In this document: positions 1 through 8,200 of the stretch, piece after piece
How positions within the stretch are numbered: position 1 is the stretch's first letter
Layout: each line of letters begins with the position of its first letter
DNA from: Photobacterium sanguinicancri
GTDB lineage: Bacteria > Pseudomonadota > Gammaproteobacteria > Enterobacterales > Vibrionaceae
Length of the DNA: 33,563 nucleotides
Direction of reading: 5' to 3'
Assembly: GCF_002265265.1 (NCBI RefSeq)
Contig: NZ_NOIF01000037.1
Location: forward strand, 1 to 33,563
Program-made: the position numbers and the translations under genes
The notes under the pieces: generated by a model
What the model saw: only the letters and a program-made list of their open reading frames with translations
What the model was told of the DNA's origin: nothing
Database searches by the model: none

Positions 1-43
1 GTAAAAAGCCAATAACATCGACAAAGATGTTATTGGCTTTTAC
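1..43 (-). terminator. Rho-independent terminator after the cation transporter gene
   Basis: Near-perfect inverted repeat: arms at 1-19 and 26-43 pair over 18 bp with one bulged base, around a 6-base loop at 20-25. Read on the minus strand the stem is followed by a T-run, as expected for the end of the transporter gene that stops at 70. A gene beyond the left edge could share it. Confidence 0.8.
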
Positions 44-69
44 TTCAATGCTTTATGAGGTTTTCCTAT

Positions 70-984
70 TTATAACCAACGTTCCTGAGTGGTAAAACTC
101 ACTGATAACCATGTATCACCCAGCTCACCTTTCAACTTATCCCAAATAACTTGACGAATGGCATCTTGTCGTTGGGTCGTCCAATGAGGGCTACTATCAA
201 CCAAGATATTAATTTCCAAGTCGTACTGACGTCCTGTTTTCGCCAAATGATGGGTGTAATCATCAAACTCATACTGCTTTGAAATTGCTTCAATGACACC
301 ATCAACACGGTCTTGCACTTTACCTTGTGGCGCCACAAGGAGAACTTCACGTAAGTTACGGCTTAAAACTCGAATAGGTAGCACTGACGCCGAGATAGCA
401 AGCGCTGATACTAAAATTGGATCCACATATGCATTCCAACGAGAATAACCTAAAGAATCCAGTGCCATTACAACCAGAAAACCTACGAGTAAGGCTGCAC
501 TCAAAATACCGTCTATCATCCACTCTTGGGAGTCAACTCGTACCAATTCTGATTCGATACTTTTCGCAATGTGCGTTTCAGTAAAATAAATAGCAAAACA
601 GCTAACGGTTGAAACAACGGCATAAACCAGCGCATGTTCGAGCACAATATCGTGTCCGCCTTCGACAATGGATTGCACACCACCGATAAACGCCCAAAGA
701 CACGTTACTAAGATAAGCAAGCCATTGACGACATTGATCAAAGGCTCGATATGCGCATAACCAAACTGAAACTGACGATCATCAGGTTTGGTTACAAGGT
801 AAGCGGTATAAAGGCTAAGACCCGTCATACCCATACTAAGAAGTGAAAACATGCCGTCGAGTAATATGGCGTTGGATCCGACATACAATCCATAGCTAAT
901 CCCCATTGTGGCCAACAAAATTGTCCCCACAAGAGAGAGCTTAAGCGCTAAACGTTCCTTACTGATTTTACGGCTAGTAGCCAT
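70..984 (-). CDS. Cation diffusion facilitator (CDF) family transporter, COG3965-like
   Basis: Inner-membrane protein of 304 aa, predicted to export a divalent metal in exchange for protons. The sequence shows about six hydrophobic helices in the first 200 residues, then a soluble C-terminal domain as in CDF proteins. The start is ATG at 984 because AGGAGG lies just upstream; a TTG five codons earlier would put that ribosome site inside the gene. In YiiP-type members helices 2 and 5 each carry a (D/H)xxxD metal pair. Here helix 2 has only one acidic residue (LLDGMFS, Asp then Ser four residues on) and helix 5 reads EWMID, so the site is altered. That is reminiscent of the COG3965 branch. The metal cannot be named from sequence. 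It is a single gene with its own terminator at 1-43. Confidence 0.85.
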   Translation of the reverse strand: MATSRKISKERLALKLSLVGTILLATMGISYGLYVGSNAILLDGMFSLLSMGMTGLSLYTAYLVTKPDDRQFQFGYAHIEPLINVVNGLLILVTCLWAFIGGVQSIVEGGHDIVLEHALVYAVVSTVSCFAIYFTETHIAKSIESELVRVDSQEWMIDGILSAALLVGFLVVMALDSLGYSRWNAYVDPILVSALAISASVLPIRVLSRNLREVLLVAPQGKVQDRVDGVIEAISKQYEFDDYTHHLAKTGRQYDLEINILVDSSPHWTTQRQDAIRQVIWDKLKGELGDTWLSVSFTTQERWL

Positions 985-1230
985 AGAACCTCCTATCAAC
1001 AGTGAAAAAAAGGGTTTGAAAGGTTTACTTTAAGTATCATTCTCGAAAATGACAATGATATTAAATGTTAAATAATTGCATATAATAGGTATAAGTAAAC
1101 TCAACTTTAAAATCAAGCCTTTATACTCAATTAGTAAATATCAGGGGGTTTTATAAATGGCAATTACTGCCAAGATAAGCTGCTCGAGCCTACTCTTAGA
1201 GCACTCAATTAGCTTTAAGCGTGGGAGACA

Positions 1231-1686
1231 TTATTCGCCTGAACGTTGTAATTGCAAGTTAGCGACGTCACTTAAAAAGGTCACCATTTTTACGCGGCTG
1301 ACATTGTATTCAAAGTTTGGCGCTTCGCAATGTGGCGATGGTTGCATGCTAGAGGCTGCATGACTGCTTTCGGTAATAAACTGACAAGCGGCCCATTGTT
1401 CACAAGCCTGATTTCGCTCAATTTCTAGCTTTTCCCAATACGTTGAGAAATGACTTAGCGCAAAATGTAATTGTTGAAAATTTTCATCGGTTAATTCAGA
1501 GCGTAGCCCTGCAAGCTCATCTTTACGGTGATCAAGAAAGGTATCGAACGAGGAAGACAGCTCATCCGAGGCTGACGTGTAGCAGGTTTGTTCAACGTAC
1601 TGACTAACATTCAGTGGCTGATTGGCACTTTGTTGGGAACTACATGCTGCAAGGCAGCTTAAAAGAGGTAGCAACATGCTTTTCAT
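1231..1686 (-). CDS. Small putative lipoprotein of unknown function
   Basis: A 151-aa protein with a short lipoprotein signal peptide: Met-Lys start, hydrophobic stretch, and lipobox L-A-A-C with the lipidated Cys at residue 15. After the Cys comes a Ser/Gln-rich spacer. The mature part is charged, with several Cys residues and no domain I recognise. Ser follows the Cys, so by the usual +2 rule it would be sorted to the outer membrane. AAGG lies about 10 bases before the ATG. It is a lone gene behind the MOSC gene, and a terminator hairpin at 1729-1762 separates the two. No function can be inferred. Confidence 0.7.
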   Translation of the reverse strand: MKSMLLPLLSCLAACSSQQSANQPLNVSQYVEQTCYTSASDELSSSFDTFLDHRKDELAGLRSELTDENFQQLHFALSHFSTYWEKLEIERNQACEQWAACQFITESSHAASSMQPSPHCEAPNFEYNVSRVKMVTFLSDVANLQLQRSGE

Positions 1687-1728
1687 TGTCAGAGCCTTCC
1701 CATCAATACATATTGTCAGTATTGACCG

Positions 1729-1763
1729 AAAATAGCGCTACGTTGGGGCGAAGCGCTATTTTT
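1729..1763 (-). terminator. Rho-independent terminator after the MOSC gene
   Basis: Perfect 11-bp arms (AAAATAGCGCT at 1729-1739 and its complement at 1752-1762) around a 12-base loop. The A/T flanks give a T-run on either strand. It lies 40 bases past the MOSC stop codon. Confidence 0.7.
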
Positions 1764-1803
1764 CTCAATGGTGAGACAAATACCAGCTAAGTCAAACGCC
1801 TCA

Positions 1804-2256
1804 CTAGATCACGCCACCAGCGGCTAGTAATACCGCTTTATCACCCACTCTCACTTCGCCATCAGCGACAACACAGCAACATACACCACCACGCCAATCA
1901 GGCATGAGCGCTTGAGTCAGCCCGTCATGTTGTTCATCCATACGAGGGCATGGATCTGTCTCGCGTGTAATTTCTAATCTAACTTCGCCAATTTGGATCA
2001 CATCACCTACATTTGCCTCGTTAAAACGAATACCCTTGATCAAAATGTTCGAACGGCGGACTGTCCAAGGAAGATCTGCACTCACATCGTTACATGCATC
2101 TTGCCATGACTCTGCACTCAATACCGTTAGCTGACGTTTTCCTGGTTTACCACGAAAATCGCCTACAACGCCTTGCTCTGTCGTCACTAAGGCTTGTGTC
2201 ATTTCTTCCATTGGTGCGCGTGATTTTTCACGCTTGGCAATCGCTAATACTTCCAT
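1804..2256 (-). CDS. MOSC domain protein
   Basis: A 150-aa stand-alone MOSC domain (the C-terminal domain of molybdenum cofactor sulfurases). Recognised by the conserved block GVVGDFRGKPGKRQLTVLS (residues 29-47), then RRSNILIKGI (67-76), and the DPCPRMD segment holding the family's conserved Cys (residue 103). These domains are thought to bind sulfur or the molybdenum cofactor; the substrate of small bacterial members such as this is unknown. AAGGAAG lies 7 bases before the ATG. The gene is monocistronic, ending at the hairpin at 1729-1763, and divergent from the bkd operon across 480 bases. No molybdenum-related neighbour is present. Confidence 0.85.
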   Translation of the reverse strand: MEVLAIAKREKSRAPMEEMTQALVTTEQGVVGDFRGKPGKRQLTVLSAESWQDACNDVSADLPWTVRRSNILIKGIRFNEANVGDVIQIGEVRLEITRETDPCPRMDEQHDGLTQALMPDWRGGVCCCVVADGEVRVGDKAVLLAAGGVI

Positions 2257-2738
2257 CTTTACTTCCTTTTATTATTCAATACGGCGAATAAGGTATCTTG
2301 CCATATTTCTTTTACTAACCCACCTTCAAAGTGGCCGTAATTTCGATAAGAACATAAGCGTAGTGTTTTCTTTTACCCTTTATTCTCTCAAGTCTTCTAC
2401 AGCGGCTCTGCTTTTTCATGAAATATTCATCCAACAGAAAGGAGCGAACTGACTCATTTCTAGCATTTCCTACTGTATTGAATTCTTTACTGATTAATTT
2501 ATTACTATTGCAAGCGCAATTTAACATTTTAGTTACACTTAACCTATTAGGTTTATCATCACTTAACGCTAAGTTTGATGGATCAAACGCGTAAAAACTC
2601 TGACAGTAAGGGAAATACACGAATAAGATGTCGGACCAGCAGCTACGAGATGGTCGTTAATCTGTGACGATAAACACGGGTTCATTTGCTTTCATCTATT
2701 GCAGCTAACCATTGTGGCTGCGAGACAAGGAGCTTGAG
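2257..2738. other. Long AT-rich gap between the MOSC gene and the bkd operon
   Basis: A 482-base gap between divergent genes that must hold both promoters. I see no RNA gene or repeat. It lacks the tandem ACGT palindrome found upstream of the etf genes and the thiolase operon. The one longer reading frame (2315-2620, minus) has no ribosome site and no recognisable protein character. Confidence 0.5.
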
Positions 2739-3839
2739 ATGAATATTCAAGCAATGCCGATGCATCGGTTTATCGATCACAAAGGCACACTGGTTACTCC
2801 GCTGCCAGCTTGGCTAAGCCACGACATGTTGGTTAGCTACTATCGCGACATGGTGCTCACCCGCGTATATGACAACAAAGCCGTTGCGCTTCAACGCACA
2901 GGTAAACTCGGTACTTATCCTTCACATCTTGGTGCAGAAGCCATTGGTGTTGCCATTGGTCGCACATTAAAATCTGACGATGTTTTTATCCCCTATTATC
3001 GAGATATGCCCGCCATGTGGGCGCGGGGTATCGCCATGGAAAAAAATCTCCAATATTGGGGTGGCGATGAACGTGGCAGTGATTTTCATTCCGAATCAGC
3101 CCCTCATAACCGTCCTTCACGTGATTTGCCGTTTTGCGTCCCTATTGCCACCCAGTGTACTCACGCAGTTGGTGTTGCCGCAGCACTTAAAATTGAAGGC
3201 GGTCACCATGCTGCATTAGTCACTTGTGGCGATGGCGCAACCTCTAAAGGGGATTTTTTGGAATCCATTAATTGCGCCGGAAGCTGGAATATTCCGTTAG
3301 TTTTTGTCATCAATAACAATCAGTGGGCAATCTCTGTTCCACGCGAAATTCAGTGCGGTGCAGAGTTTCTTGCTGACAAAGCAAAAGGCGCAGGGATCAC
3401 TGGGATCACAGTCGATGGCAATGATGTCGTCGCTATGCTTGATGCAGTCAAAACAGCGCTGGAACAAGCTTACAGAGGTAAAGGTGCCACACTGATAGAG
3501 GCGATAAGTTATCGTTTAAGCGATCATACTACTGCCGATGATGCTAGCCGCTACCGTAGCGAAGATGAATTGCAGCAAGCATGGCAATACGAGCCAATTA
3601 GTCGCTTAAAACAGTACCTCATCAACGCTGGCCGATGGACAGAACAAGATGAAACCGAATTATTAGAGCTGTGTAGAAAAGACGTAGAAGCCGCAGTTGA
3701 GCGTTACCTCGCAATTATTCCACAAGCACCAGAATCCGCATTTGATTACTTATATGAATCGCTCAGTGATGATTTACATCAGCAACGTGATGCCATCATC
3801 AATAAAGCAATGCGCATGCAAGGAGCAAAACATGGCTGA
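2739..3839 (+). CDS. bkdA1: Branched-chain 2-oxoacid dehydrogenase E1 component, alpha subunit
   Basis: With the beta subunit, decarboxylates the 2-oxoacids of valine, leucine and isoleucine using thiamine diphosphate (TPP) and passes the acyl group to the lipoyl arm of E2. 366 aa. The TPP-binding motif runs from GDG (residues 164-166) to NNN (192-194). The loop SYRLSDHTTADDASRYR (257-273) is the family's conserved active-site loop. The start is ATG at 2739, 9 bases after AAGGAG; the in-frame TTG at 2712 has no such site. It overlaps the next gene by 8 bases, so this is the first gene of a tight three-gene operon. Pyruvate dehydrogenase E1 alpha is the alternative, but the surrounding BCAA genes favour branched-chain substrates. 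Confidence 0.93.
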   Translation: MNIQAMPMHRFIDHKGTLVTPLPAWLSHDMLVSYYRDMVLTRVYDNKAVALQRTGKLGTYPSHLGAEAIGVAIGRTLKSDDVFIPYYRDMPAMWARGIAMEKNLQYWGGDERGSDFHSESAPHNRPSRDLPFCVPIATQCTHAVGVAAALKIEGGHHAALVTCGDGATSKGDFLESINCAGSWNIPLVFVINNNQWAISVPREIQCGAEFLADKAKGAGITGITVDGNDVVAMLDAVKTALEQAYRGKGATLIEAISYRLSDHTTADDASRYRSEDELQQAWQYEPISRLKQYLINAGRWTEQDETELLELCRKDVEAAVERYLAIIPQAPESAFDYLYESLSDDLHQQRDAIINKAMRMQGAKHG

Positions 3840-4815
3840 GATGACTCTACTTGAAGCTGTTAACCTCGCCTTACATCACGAAATGGCAAGTGATCCGAAA
3901 GTTATCGTGCTGGGTGAAGATGTCGGTGATAACGGCGGTGTTTTCCGAGCAACTGTTGGACTTAAAGACAAATTCGGCTGCAAGCGCGTTATTGACTCAC
4001 CGCTTGCCGAAGCATTAATTGGCGGCGTCACTGTCGGTATGGCTAGCCAAGGGCTACGTCCTGTGGCTGAATTTCAATTCCAAGGCTTTGTCTTTCCTGC
4101 GCTAGAGCATTTGATGTGTCATGCCGCCAGAATGCGAAACCGAACCCGTGGTCGCCTCACCTGCCCTGCTGTCTTCCGTGCCCCATTTGGTGGTGGTATT
4201 CATGCACCAGAGCATCACTCTGAGAGTGTCGAAGCGCTGTTTGCCCACACTCCCGGATTCAAGGTCGTGATCCCATCTTCTCCACAACGTGCTTATGGCT
4301 TATTGCTTGCTGCCATTCGCAGCAATGACCCAGTGATGTTCTTTGAACCAAAGAGGATTTATCGCACGGTAAAATCTAATGTTGAAGATAATGGCAATGC
4401 ACTACCACTCGATACCTGTTTCACACTGCGTAAAGGTCGCGATATTACTTTAGTCACTTGGGGAGCATGCGTGGTCGAATCACTACAAGCTGCCGATGAA
4501 TTGTCTAAGCAAGGAATAGAAGCCGAGGTGATCGATTTGGCCTCTATTCAGCCGCTAGACATGCGCACCATCTTCGCTTCACTTGAAAAAACAGGACGGT
4601 TACTGGTTGTTCATGAAGCCTGTAAAACAGGAGGCGTAGGGGGTGAAATTATCGCCCGCACTGCCGAACATGCCATGTGCTTATTAAAAGCCCCACCGAA
4701 GCGCGTAACAGGTATGGATACAGTAATGCCTTATTACCGCAATGAAGACTACTTCATGCTCCAAGAGGCTGACATTATTGCGGCTGCCAGAGAATTAGTG
4801 GAGGGTTGGAAATGA
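3832..4815 (+). CDS. bkdA2: Branched-chain 2-oxoacid dehydrogenase E1 component, beta subunit
   Basis: 327-aa partner of the E1 alpha subunit; together they form the heterotetramer that decarboxylates branched-chain 2-oxoacids. It has the transketolase-like pyrimidine-binding domain at the N-terminus, with LGEDVG and DSPLAE (Glu60, the residue expected to activate TPP), and the transketolase C-terminal domain from about residue 200 (DITLVTWG, IDLASIQPLD, VVHEACKTGGVGGE). The start is ATG at 3832, inside the end of bkdA1 and after AAGGAG; an upstream in-frame extension would run through the bkdA1 coding sequence. The stop overlaps the E2 start by 4 bases (ATGA), which implies translational coupling. 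Confidence 0.93.
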   Translation: MAEMTLLEAVNLALHHEMASDPKVIVLGEDVGDNGGVFRATVGLKDKFGCKRVIDSPLAEALIGGVTVGMASQGLRPVAEFQFQGFVFPALEHLMCHAARMRNRTRGRLTCPAVFRAPFGGGIHAPEHHSESVEALFAHTPGFKVVIPSSPQRAYGLLLAAIRSNDPVMFFEPKRIYRTVKSNVEDNGNALPLDTCFTLRKGRDITLVTWGACVVESLQAADELSKQGIEAEVIDLASIQPLDMRTIFASLEKTGRLLVVHEACKTGGVGGEIIARTAEHAMCLLKAPPKRVTGMDTVMPYYRNEDYFMLQEADIIAAARELVEGWK

Positions 4816-6041
4816 AAGCATTCACACTGCCCGATTTAGGCGAAGGGTTGGCAGAGTCTGAAATTGTAGAATGGCACGTCAATATTGGTGACGTTGTCAC
4901 ACTAGACCAAATTATCCTAACCGTTGAAACGGCTAAAGCAACCGTCGATGTTCCAGCCCCTTACAGCGGTACGATCATGAGCAGGCACGGTAATGAAGGT
5001 GACATTATTAATATAGGTTGTCTGTTGGTCGAAATTGATGAGCAAGTAACCGCAACAACAGCGGCTTCTGGGACAAGCTTACCTTCACCGCCTTCTGCAA
5101 ATAGAAAAACGACATCGTCTAGCAGCTCAAAAAATCGTGAGCATGATACTCACAACTCAAGCACTCCCAGTGCCAAAAACGATGCTGCAACTGTAGTCGG
5201 CAATGTTTCTCAAACTAGCCACAACATCAATATCGATGAATTTTGGGTAGGGAGTGAAAAGTCACATGATGAAAAAATGGTGATTACAGCACTCCCTTCA
5301 GCCCGAGTTTTAGCACAAAAACTCGGTATCAATTTACATCATATTCAAGGCTCTGGTCCTGATGGGGTGATCCTCGACTGCGACGTACATGAAGCTAGTG
5401 ATCAACAACGTCCAGGCACTGAAATGCTAAGAGGTGCGCGTCGTAGCATGGCGGCAAGTATGGCTAAGGCCCACCAACAAATAGCTGCCGTTACCATTAC
5501 AGAAGAAGCCATATTGAGTTCTTGGGCTGCCAACGAGGATATAACAACACGGTTAGTGCAAGCTATTGTCGCCGCCTGTAAGAAAGAACCCGCGCTCAAT
5601 GCGTGGTTCGATCCTGATACCATGACTCGGTGCGTACATAGCATGGTGAATATTGGCGTTGCAGTAGACAGCCAATATGGACTGTATGTGCCTGTGATCC
5701 GTCATGCTGATGAGTTTCATGCCGAGGACATCAGAGAGTGGATTAACGATACTGTTGCAGGTATAAAAGCGCGGAAAATTGGACGAGAGCAGCTCCAACA
5801 CGGCACCATTACACTTACCAACTTTGGCGCGATTGCCGGTATTTATGCCACCCCAGTTGTCTCGCCCCCGCAAGTCGCAATTGTTGGAGCAGGTAGGATC
5901 ATCAAGAAACTGGTACTCACTAACGGGAAAGCCGAAGAAGTGAATGCCCTCCCACTTTCAATGACCTTTGATCACCGTGCCTGTACAGGCGGTGAAGCAG
6001 CACGTTTTATGAAGGCACTCGTCACGCAGCTAGAAAGCTAA
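4812..6041 (+). CDS. bkdB: Branched-chain 2-oxoacid dehydrogenase E2 (dihydrolipoyl acyltransferase)
   Basis: Transfers the branched acyl group from E1 to CoA and forms the core of the complex. 409 aa in three parts. Residues 1-76 are one lipoyl domain, with the lipoylated Lys at residue 42 in VETAKATVDV. A Ser/Thr-rich linker (about 77-155) leads to the E1/E3-binding domain (about 160-195, SARVLAQKLGINLHHIQGSG). The catalytic domain runs from about 200 to the end. The usual active-site HxxxDG reads HRACTG, with His388 kept and Thr392 in place of Asp; I recall HR(A/V)xTGGEAARF in a known branch of E2 proteins, so this is probably not a defect. ATG at 4812 is preceded by GGAGGG. No E3 gene follows, so the complex must borrow lipoamide dehydrogenase encoded elsewhere. 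Confidence 0.92.
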   Translation: MKAFTLPDLGEGLAESEIVEWHVNIGDVVTLDQIILTVETAKATVDVPAPYSGTIMSRHGNEGDIINIGCLLVEIDEQVTATTAASGTSLPSPPSANRKTTSSSSSKNREHDTHNSSTPSAKNDAATVVGNVSQTSHNINIDEFWVGSEKSHDEKMVITALPSARVLAQKLGINLHHIQGSGPDGVILDCDVHEASDQQRPGTEMLRGARRSMAASMAKAHQQIAAVTITEEAILSSWAANEDITTRLVQAIVAACKKEPALNAWFDPDTMTRCVHSMVNIGVAVDSQYGLYVPVIRHADEFHAEDIREWINDTVAGIKARKIGREQLQHGTITLTNFGAIAGIYATPVVSPPQVAIVGAGRIIKKLVLTNGKAEEVNALPLSMTFDHRACTGGEAARFMKALVTQLES

Positions 6042-6058
6042 AGTAACAATTAAAGACG

Positions 6059-6898
6059 TTATGCTAACGTTCCAGAACGTAAACAAGCGTGTCGATCATG
6101 CAGTTCAATCACCCTTTGTACGGTCGCATCGGCACGCCTAGCACCAAAAGAGGCAAGGTGCTTAACCACTGTCGTGCCTTGGGAGGCTTTTTCATAGCCA
6201 CTTAACCACAGTCTAAATGCCGTCATTTCATTTTCATTACATCGAGGGAAGCGACTCGCTGGGCGCGCCATACCAATCCGCCAGGGCTTAGGGCTGAGGC
6301 GAGCTCGAAAACATGCTTGACGATGGCACAAGTGCTGATAAAGATGATCGACATTCAAATCTTTAAATAACGAAGTAACAATAGGATCTTGCGAATTAAT
6401 GACGCGACTCGTTTCTATAAAACGAATGCCAGAATGTGTCTCATAAACCCGAAAGGACAAATCGGGGTGCGCAGCTTGATAAGCTTCTATCTTTTTTAAA
6501 TAGTAGCTCTTATCTTTTTTCGTCTTACCAAACTTTTCCAGAAAACGTTCAATAAAAGAAGGGGGGGTAACGTCAATATCACCAAACAATGCAACATCAG
6601 TATTGAGGACAAGCGCACCATAATGGTTACGCGTTAGTACTGCCAGTACAGTATCATCAGGTGCTTTAACTTCTTCGAGTAACTCCTCTCGAACAAAGCC
6701 TACCCAGTATTCATAATCACCCTTTTCCGTGAAATCACTCGCCATAAATGCGTTTAAAGATGCAACCCGTTTTTGGGCATTATGATCGGCATCTTCAGAA
6801 GATGTATTCGAGCCGCCCCAAACCGAAATAATAGGCTGCCCAAACTGTTGTTCATCAACATTAACGTCTTGTTTTTCCCAATACTTTGCAAATTTCAT
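6059..6898 (-). CDS. Conserved-looking protein of unknown function with DxD and THSGxR motifs
   Basis: 279 aa, no signal peptide or membrane helix, so probably cytosolic. I do not recognise a named family, although the block CFRARLSPKPWR (residues 196-207) resembles uncharacterised bacterial proteins I have seen. Motifs in order: a beta-strand-like stretch ending in GDIDV (Asp107, Asp109), then RVYETHSGIRFIETS (150-164) with His155 and Arg159, then LCHRQACFRARLSPKPWR with Cys191, Cys196 and Arg198. A DxD followed by a small-x-His segment is the layout of archaeo-eukaryotic primase/PrimPol folds, but this is only a pattern resemblance. Start ATG at 6898 follows GGAGAT at a normal distance. It converges on bkdB with 17 bases between the stops, and nothing nearby suggests a role. 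Confidence 0.7.
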   Translation of the reverse strand: MKFAKYWEKQDVNVDEQQFGQPIISVWGGSNTSSEDADHNAQKRVASLNAFMASDFTEKGDYEYWVGFVREELLEEVKAPDDTVLAVLTRNHYGALVLNTDVALFGDIDVTPPSFIERFLEKFGKTKKDKSYYLKKIEAYQAAHPDLSFRVYETHSGIRFIETSRVINSQDPIVTSLFKDLNVDHLYQHLCHRQACFRARLSPKPWRIGMARPASRFPRCNENEMTAFRLWLSGYEKASQGTTVVKHLASFGARRADATVQRVIELHDRHACLRSGTLA

Positions 6899-7205
6899 AA
6901 CATCTCCCTGTCTTTGTTCATCTTACCATTTAAATAAAAACATTTTCCTATCTCATCATTGTTCTTAGCCAGTCATAATAATAATTGCGTCCCTTCTCTA
7001 TCGAAATAGTTCGATTAGGTAGCAGTATCAAATGTAACAAAGCGTAACACTTACTTAGCTAACCAGCTGTTTTTAGGTATTTATATTCACACATTTACAC
7101 ACTCTATCCTCTTAATTTAAAGCGCTGTTTTATTACTCAGGCTCTGTTCAGTATTAATCCTTACTATCATCCCTATCAAATAGAAACAGCCAGCAGGACC
7201 GAACT
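6899..7205. other. Divergent gap upstream of two unrelated genes
   Basis: A 307-base AT-rich gap holding the promoters of the DxD protein (-) and the glycine-zipper lipoprotein (+). The only structure seen is a small palindrome at 7000-7015 (ATCGAA-ATAG-TTCGAT) that could be an operator. No RNA gene recognised. Confidence 0.4.
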
Positions 7206-8006
7206 ATGACCCTTTTACTAAAAACTTCTATCGCCGCTGTACTGAGTGCTACTTTACTAACTGGTTGTGTTAACCCTGATCAAAACGACCCAAATGCCGC
7301 CACTAAGCAAGGTGCTATTGGTGGTGCATTGCTAGGGCTAACCATGGGTGCGCTTACTGGTGATGCAGAGCTTGCTGCCAAAGGGGCGATCGCAGGTGGG
7401 GTTGCAGGGGGAGTCAGCGGTTCTATGGTTGATCTTGATAACAATCGCGATAACCAACGCCATTCCAGCCGTGATGATGCCATTGCCCAAATAGGAAATA
7501 GCCAACAACAAGGTGTTAACGCAGCACCTACGCCCACTCAGCCTCAAGCTTGGGCTGATCTTGATAAGTTTACAGGCAACTGGCAAGTGGCAATCTGGAG
7601 CAGTACGACGGGTGAAACCATTAATGCGAAAGCCGATGCCCGTGGATCTTTAACCAAAACCACGGCGGCTCAAGTCGCTATCAACAACTTACAAGTTAAC
7701 GGCAGTGCAAATTCACTCGCCATGACAGCAGAGTTCAGCTTTACACCATCAACGGGTTATATCCTTGCTGTAAAAAACAATGTTGATAACACAACCGCTC
7801 AATTTGTGGGTGAGTACCAAGCAGCCAATAATCGCTACAACTTTTATCCAGAATCGACGGATGTCAGTGTCATTAAAGGTATTGATGCCTCACAAGTGCG
7901 CTTAGAGCTTGGCTTTGCGGGGAACAATGTTTGGATGGTAGATACATGGGCTGCTGTCGATGGACAAGATGTTAAAGTTCAGTCATATCGCTTTACTCGA
8001 AGTTGA
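7206..8006 (+). CDS. Glycine-zipper lipoprotein with a DUF1579-like C-terminal domain
   Basis: 266-aa cell-envelope lipoprotein. Signal peptide residues 1-20, lipobox L-T-G-C with lipidated Cys21. Residues about 35-72 form a Gly/Ala-rich glycine-zipper segment (GAIGGALLG, GAIAGGVAGGVSG), as in outer-membrane proteins of the SlyB/YMGG kind. An Asp/Asn/Gln-rich linker follows. From about residue 117 (LDKFTGNWQV) the rest looks like a beta-barrel or lipocalin-like domain, reminiscent of DUF1579. The function is unknown; a structural or stress role in the outer membrane is an inference from the zipper. The terminator hairpin at 8151-8178 lies about 150 bases downstream. The gene appears monocistronic. 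Confidence 0.78.
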   Translation: MTLLLKTSIAAVLSATLLTGCVNPDQNDPNAATKQGAIGGALLGLTMGALTGDAELAAKGAIAGGVAGGVSGSMVDLDNNRDNQRHSSRDDAIAQIGNSQQQGVNAAPTPTQPQAWADLDKFTGNWQVAIWSSTTGETINAKADARGSLTKTTAAQVAINNLQVNGSANSLAMTAEFSFTPSTGYILAVKNNVDNTTAQFVGEYQAANNRYNFYPESTDVSVIKGIDASQVRLELGFAGNNVWMVDTWAAVDGQDVKVQSYRFTRS

Positions 8007-8150
8007 TTTCTTGAGCTAGTATTAAATTGAATCCACTGCCGCAAGTCAGATATACCAATATGAATAAGTAGTTTCATCATTATTTAGTTAGCTTGGTATT
8101 ACTTGCATTTTGAGTATGCTTTATCCTTTACGAATAAATGCCTTTCTCTA

Positions 8151-8178
8151 CGGCACACAACGAATGTGTGCCGTTTTT
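8151..8178 (+). terminator. Rho-independent terminator
   Basis: Perfect 9-bp stem (CGGCACACA at 8151-8159, TGTGTGCCG at 8165-8173), 5-base loop, followed by TTTTT. The T-run is on the plus strand, so it serves the lipoprotein gene rather than etfA, which converges on it. Confidence 0.85.
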
Positions 8179-8200
8179 CTATCTTTTGACTCTCATCCAC

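Noticed and set aside
1157..1363. 68-codon plus-strand frame overlapping the lipoprotein gene
   Set aside because: It begins in the gap after a GGGGG run that is a poor ribosome site, and most of it is antisense to the lipoprotein gene, whose signal peptide is convincing.
2315..2620. 101-codon reading frame on the minus strand in the gap before bkdA1
   Set aside because: It needs a GTG start without a ribosome site, has no recognisable domain, and its composition looks like translated non-coding DNA.
5553..5873. 106-codon minus-strand frame inside bkdB
   Set aside because: It is fully antisense to the E2 catalytic domain and has no domain of its own.
5967..5990. E2 considered a broken pseudogene because the catalytic Asp is missing
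   Set aside because: The frame is intact, translationally coupled to E1, and the Thr variant occurs, as far as I recall, in a normal E2 branch.
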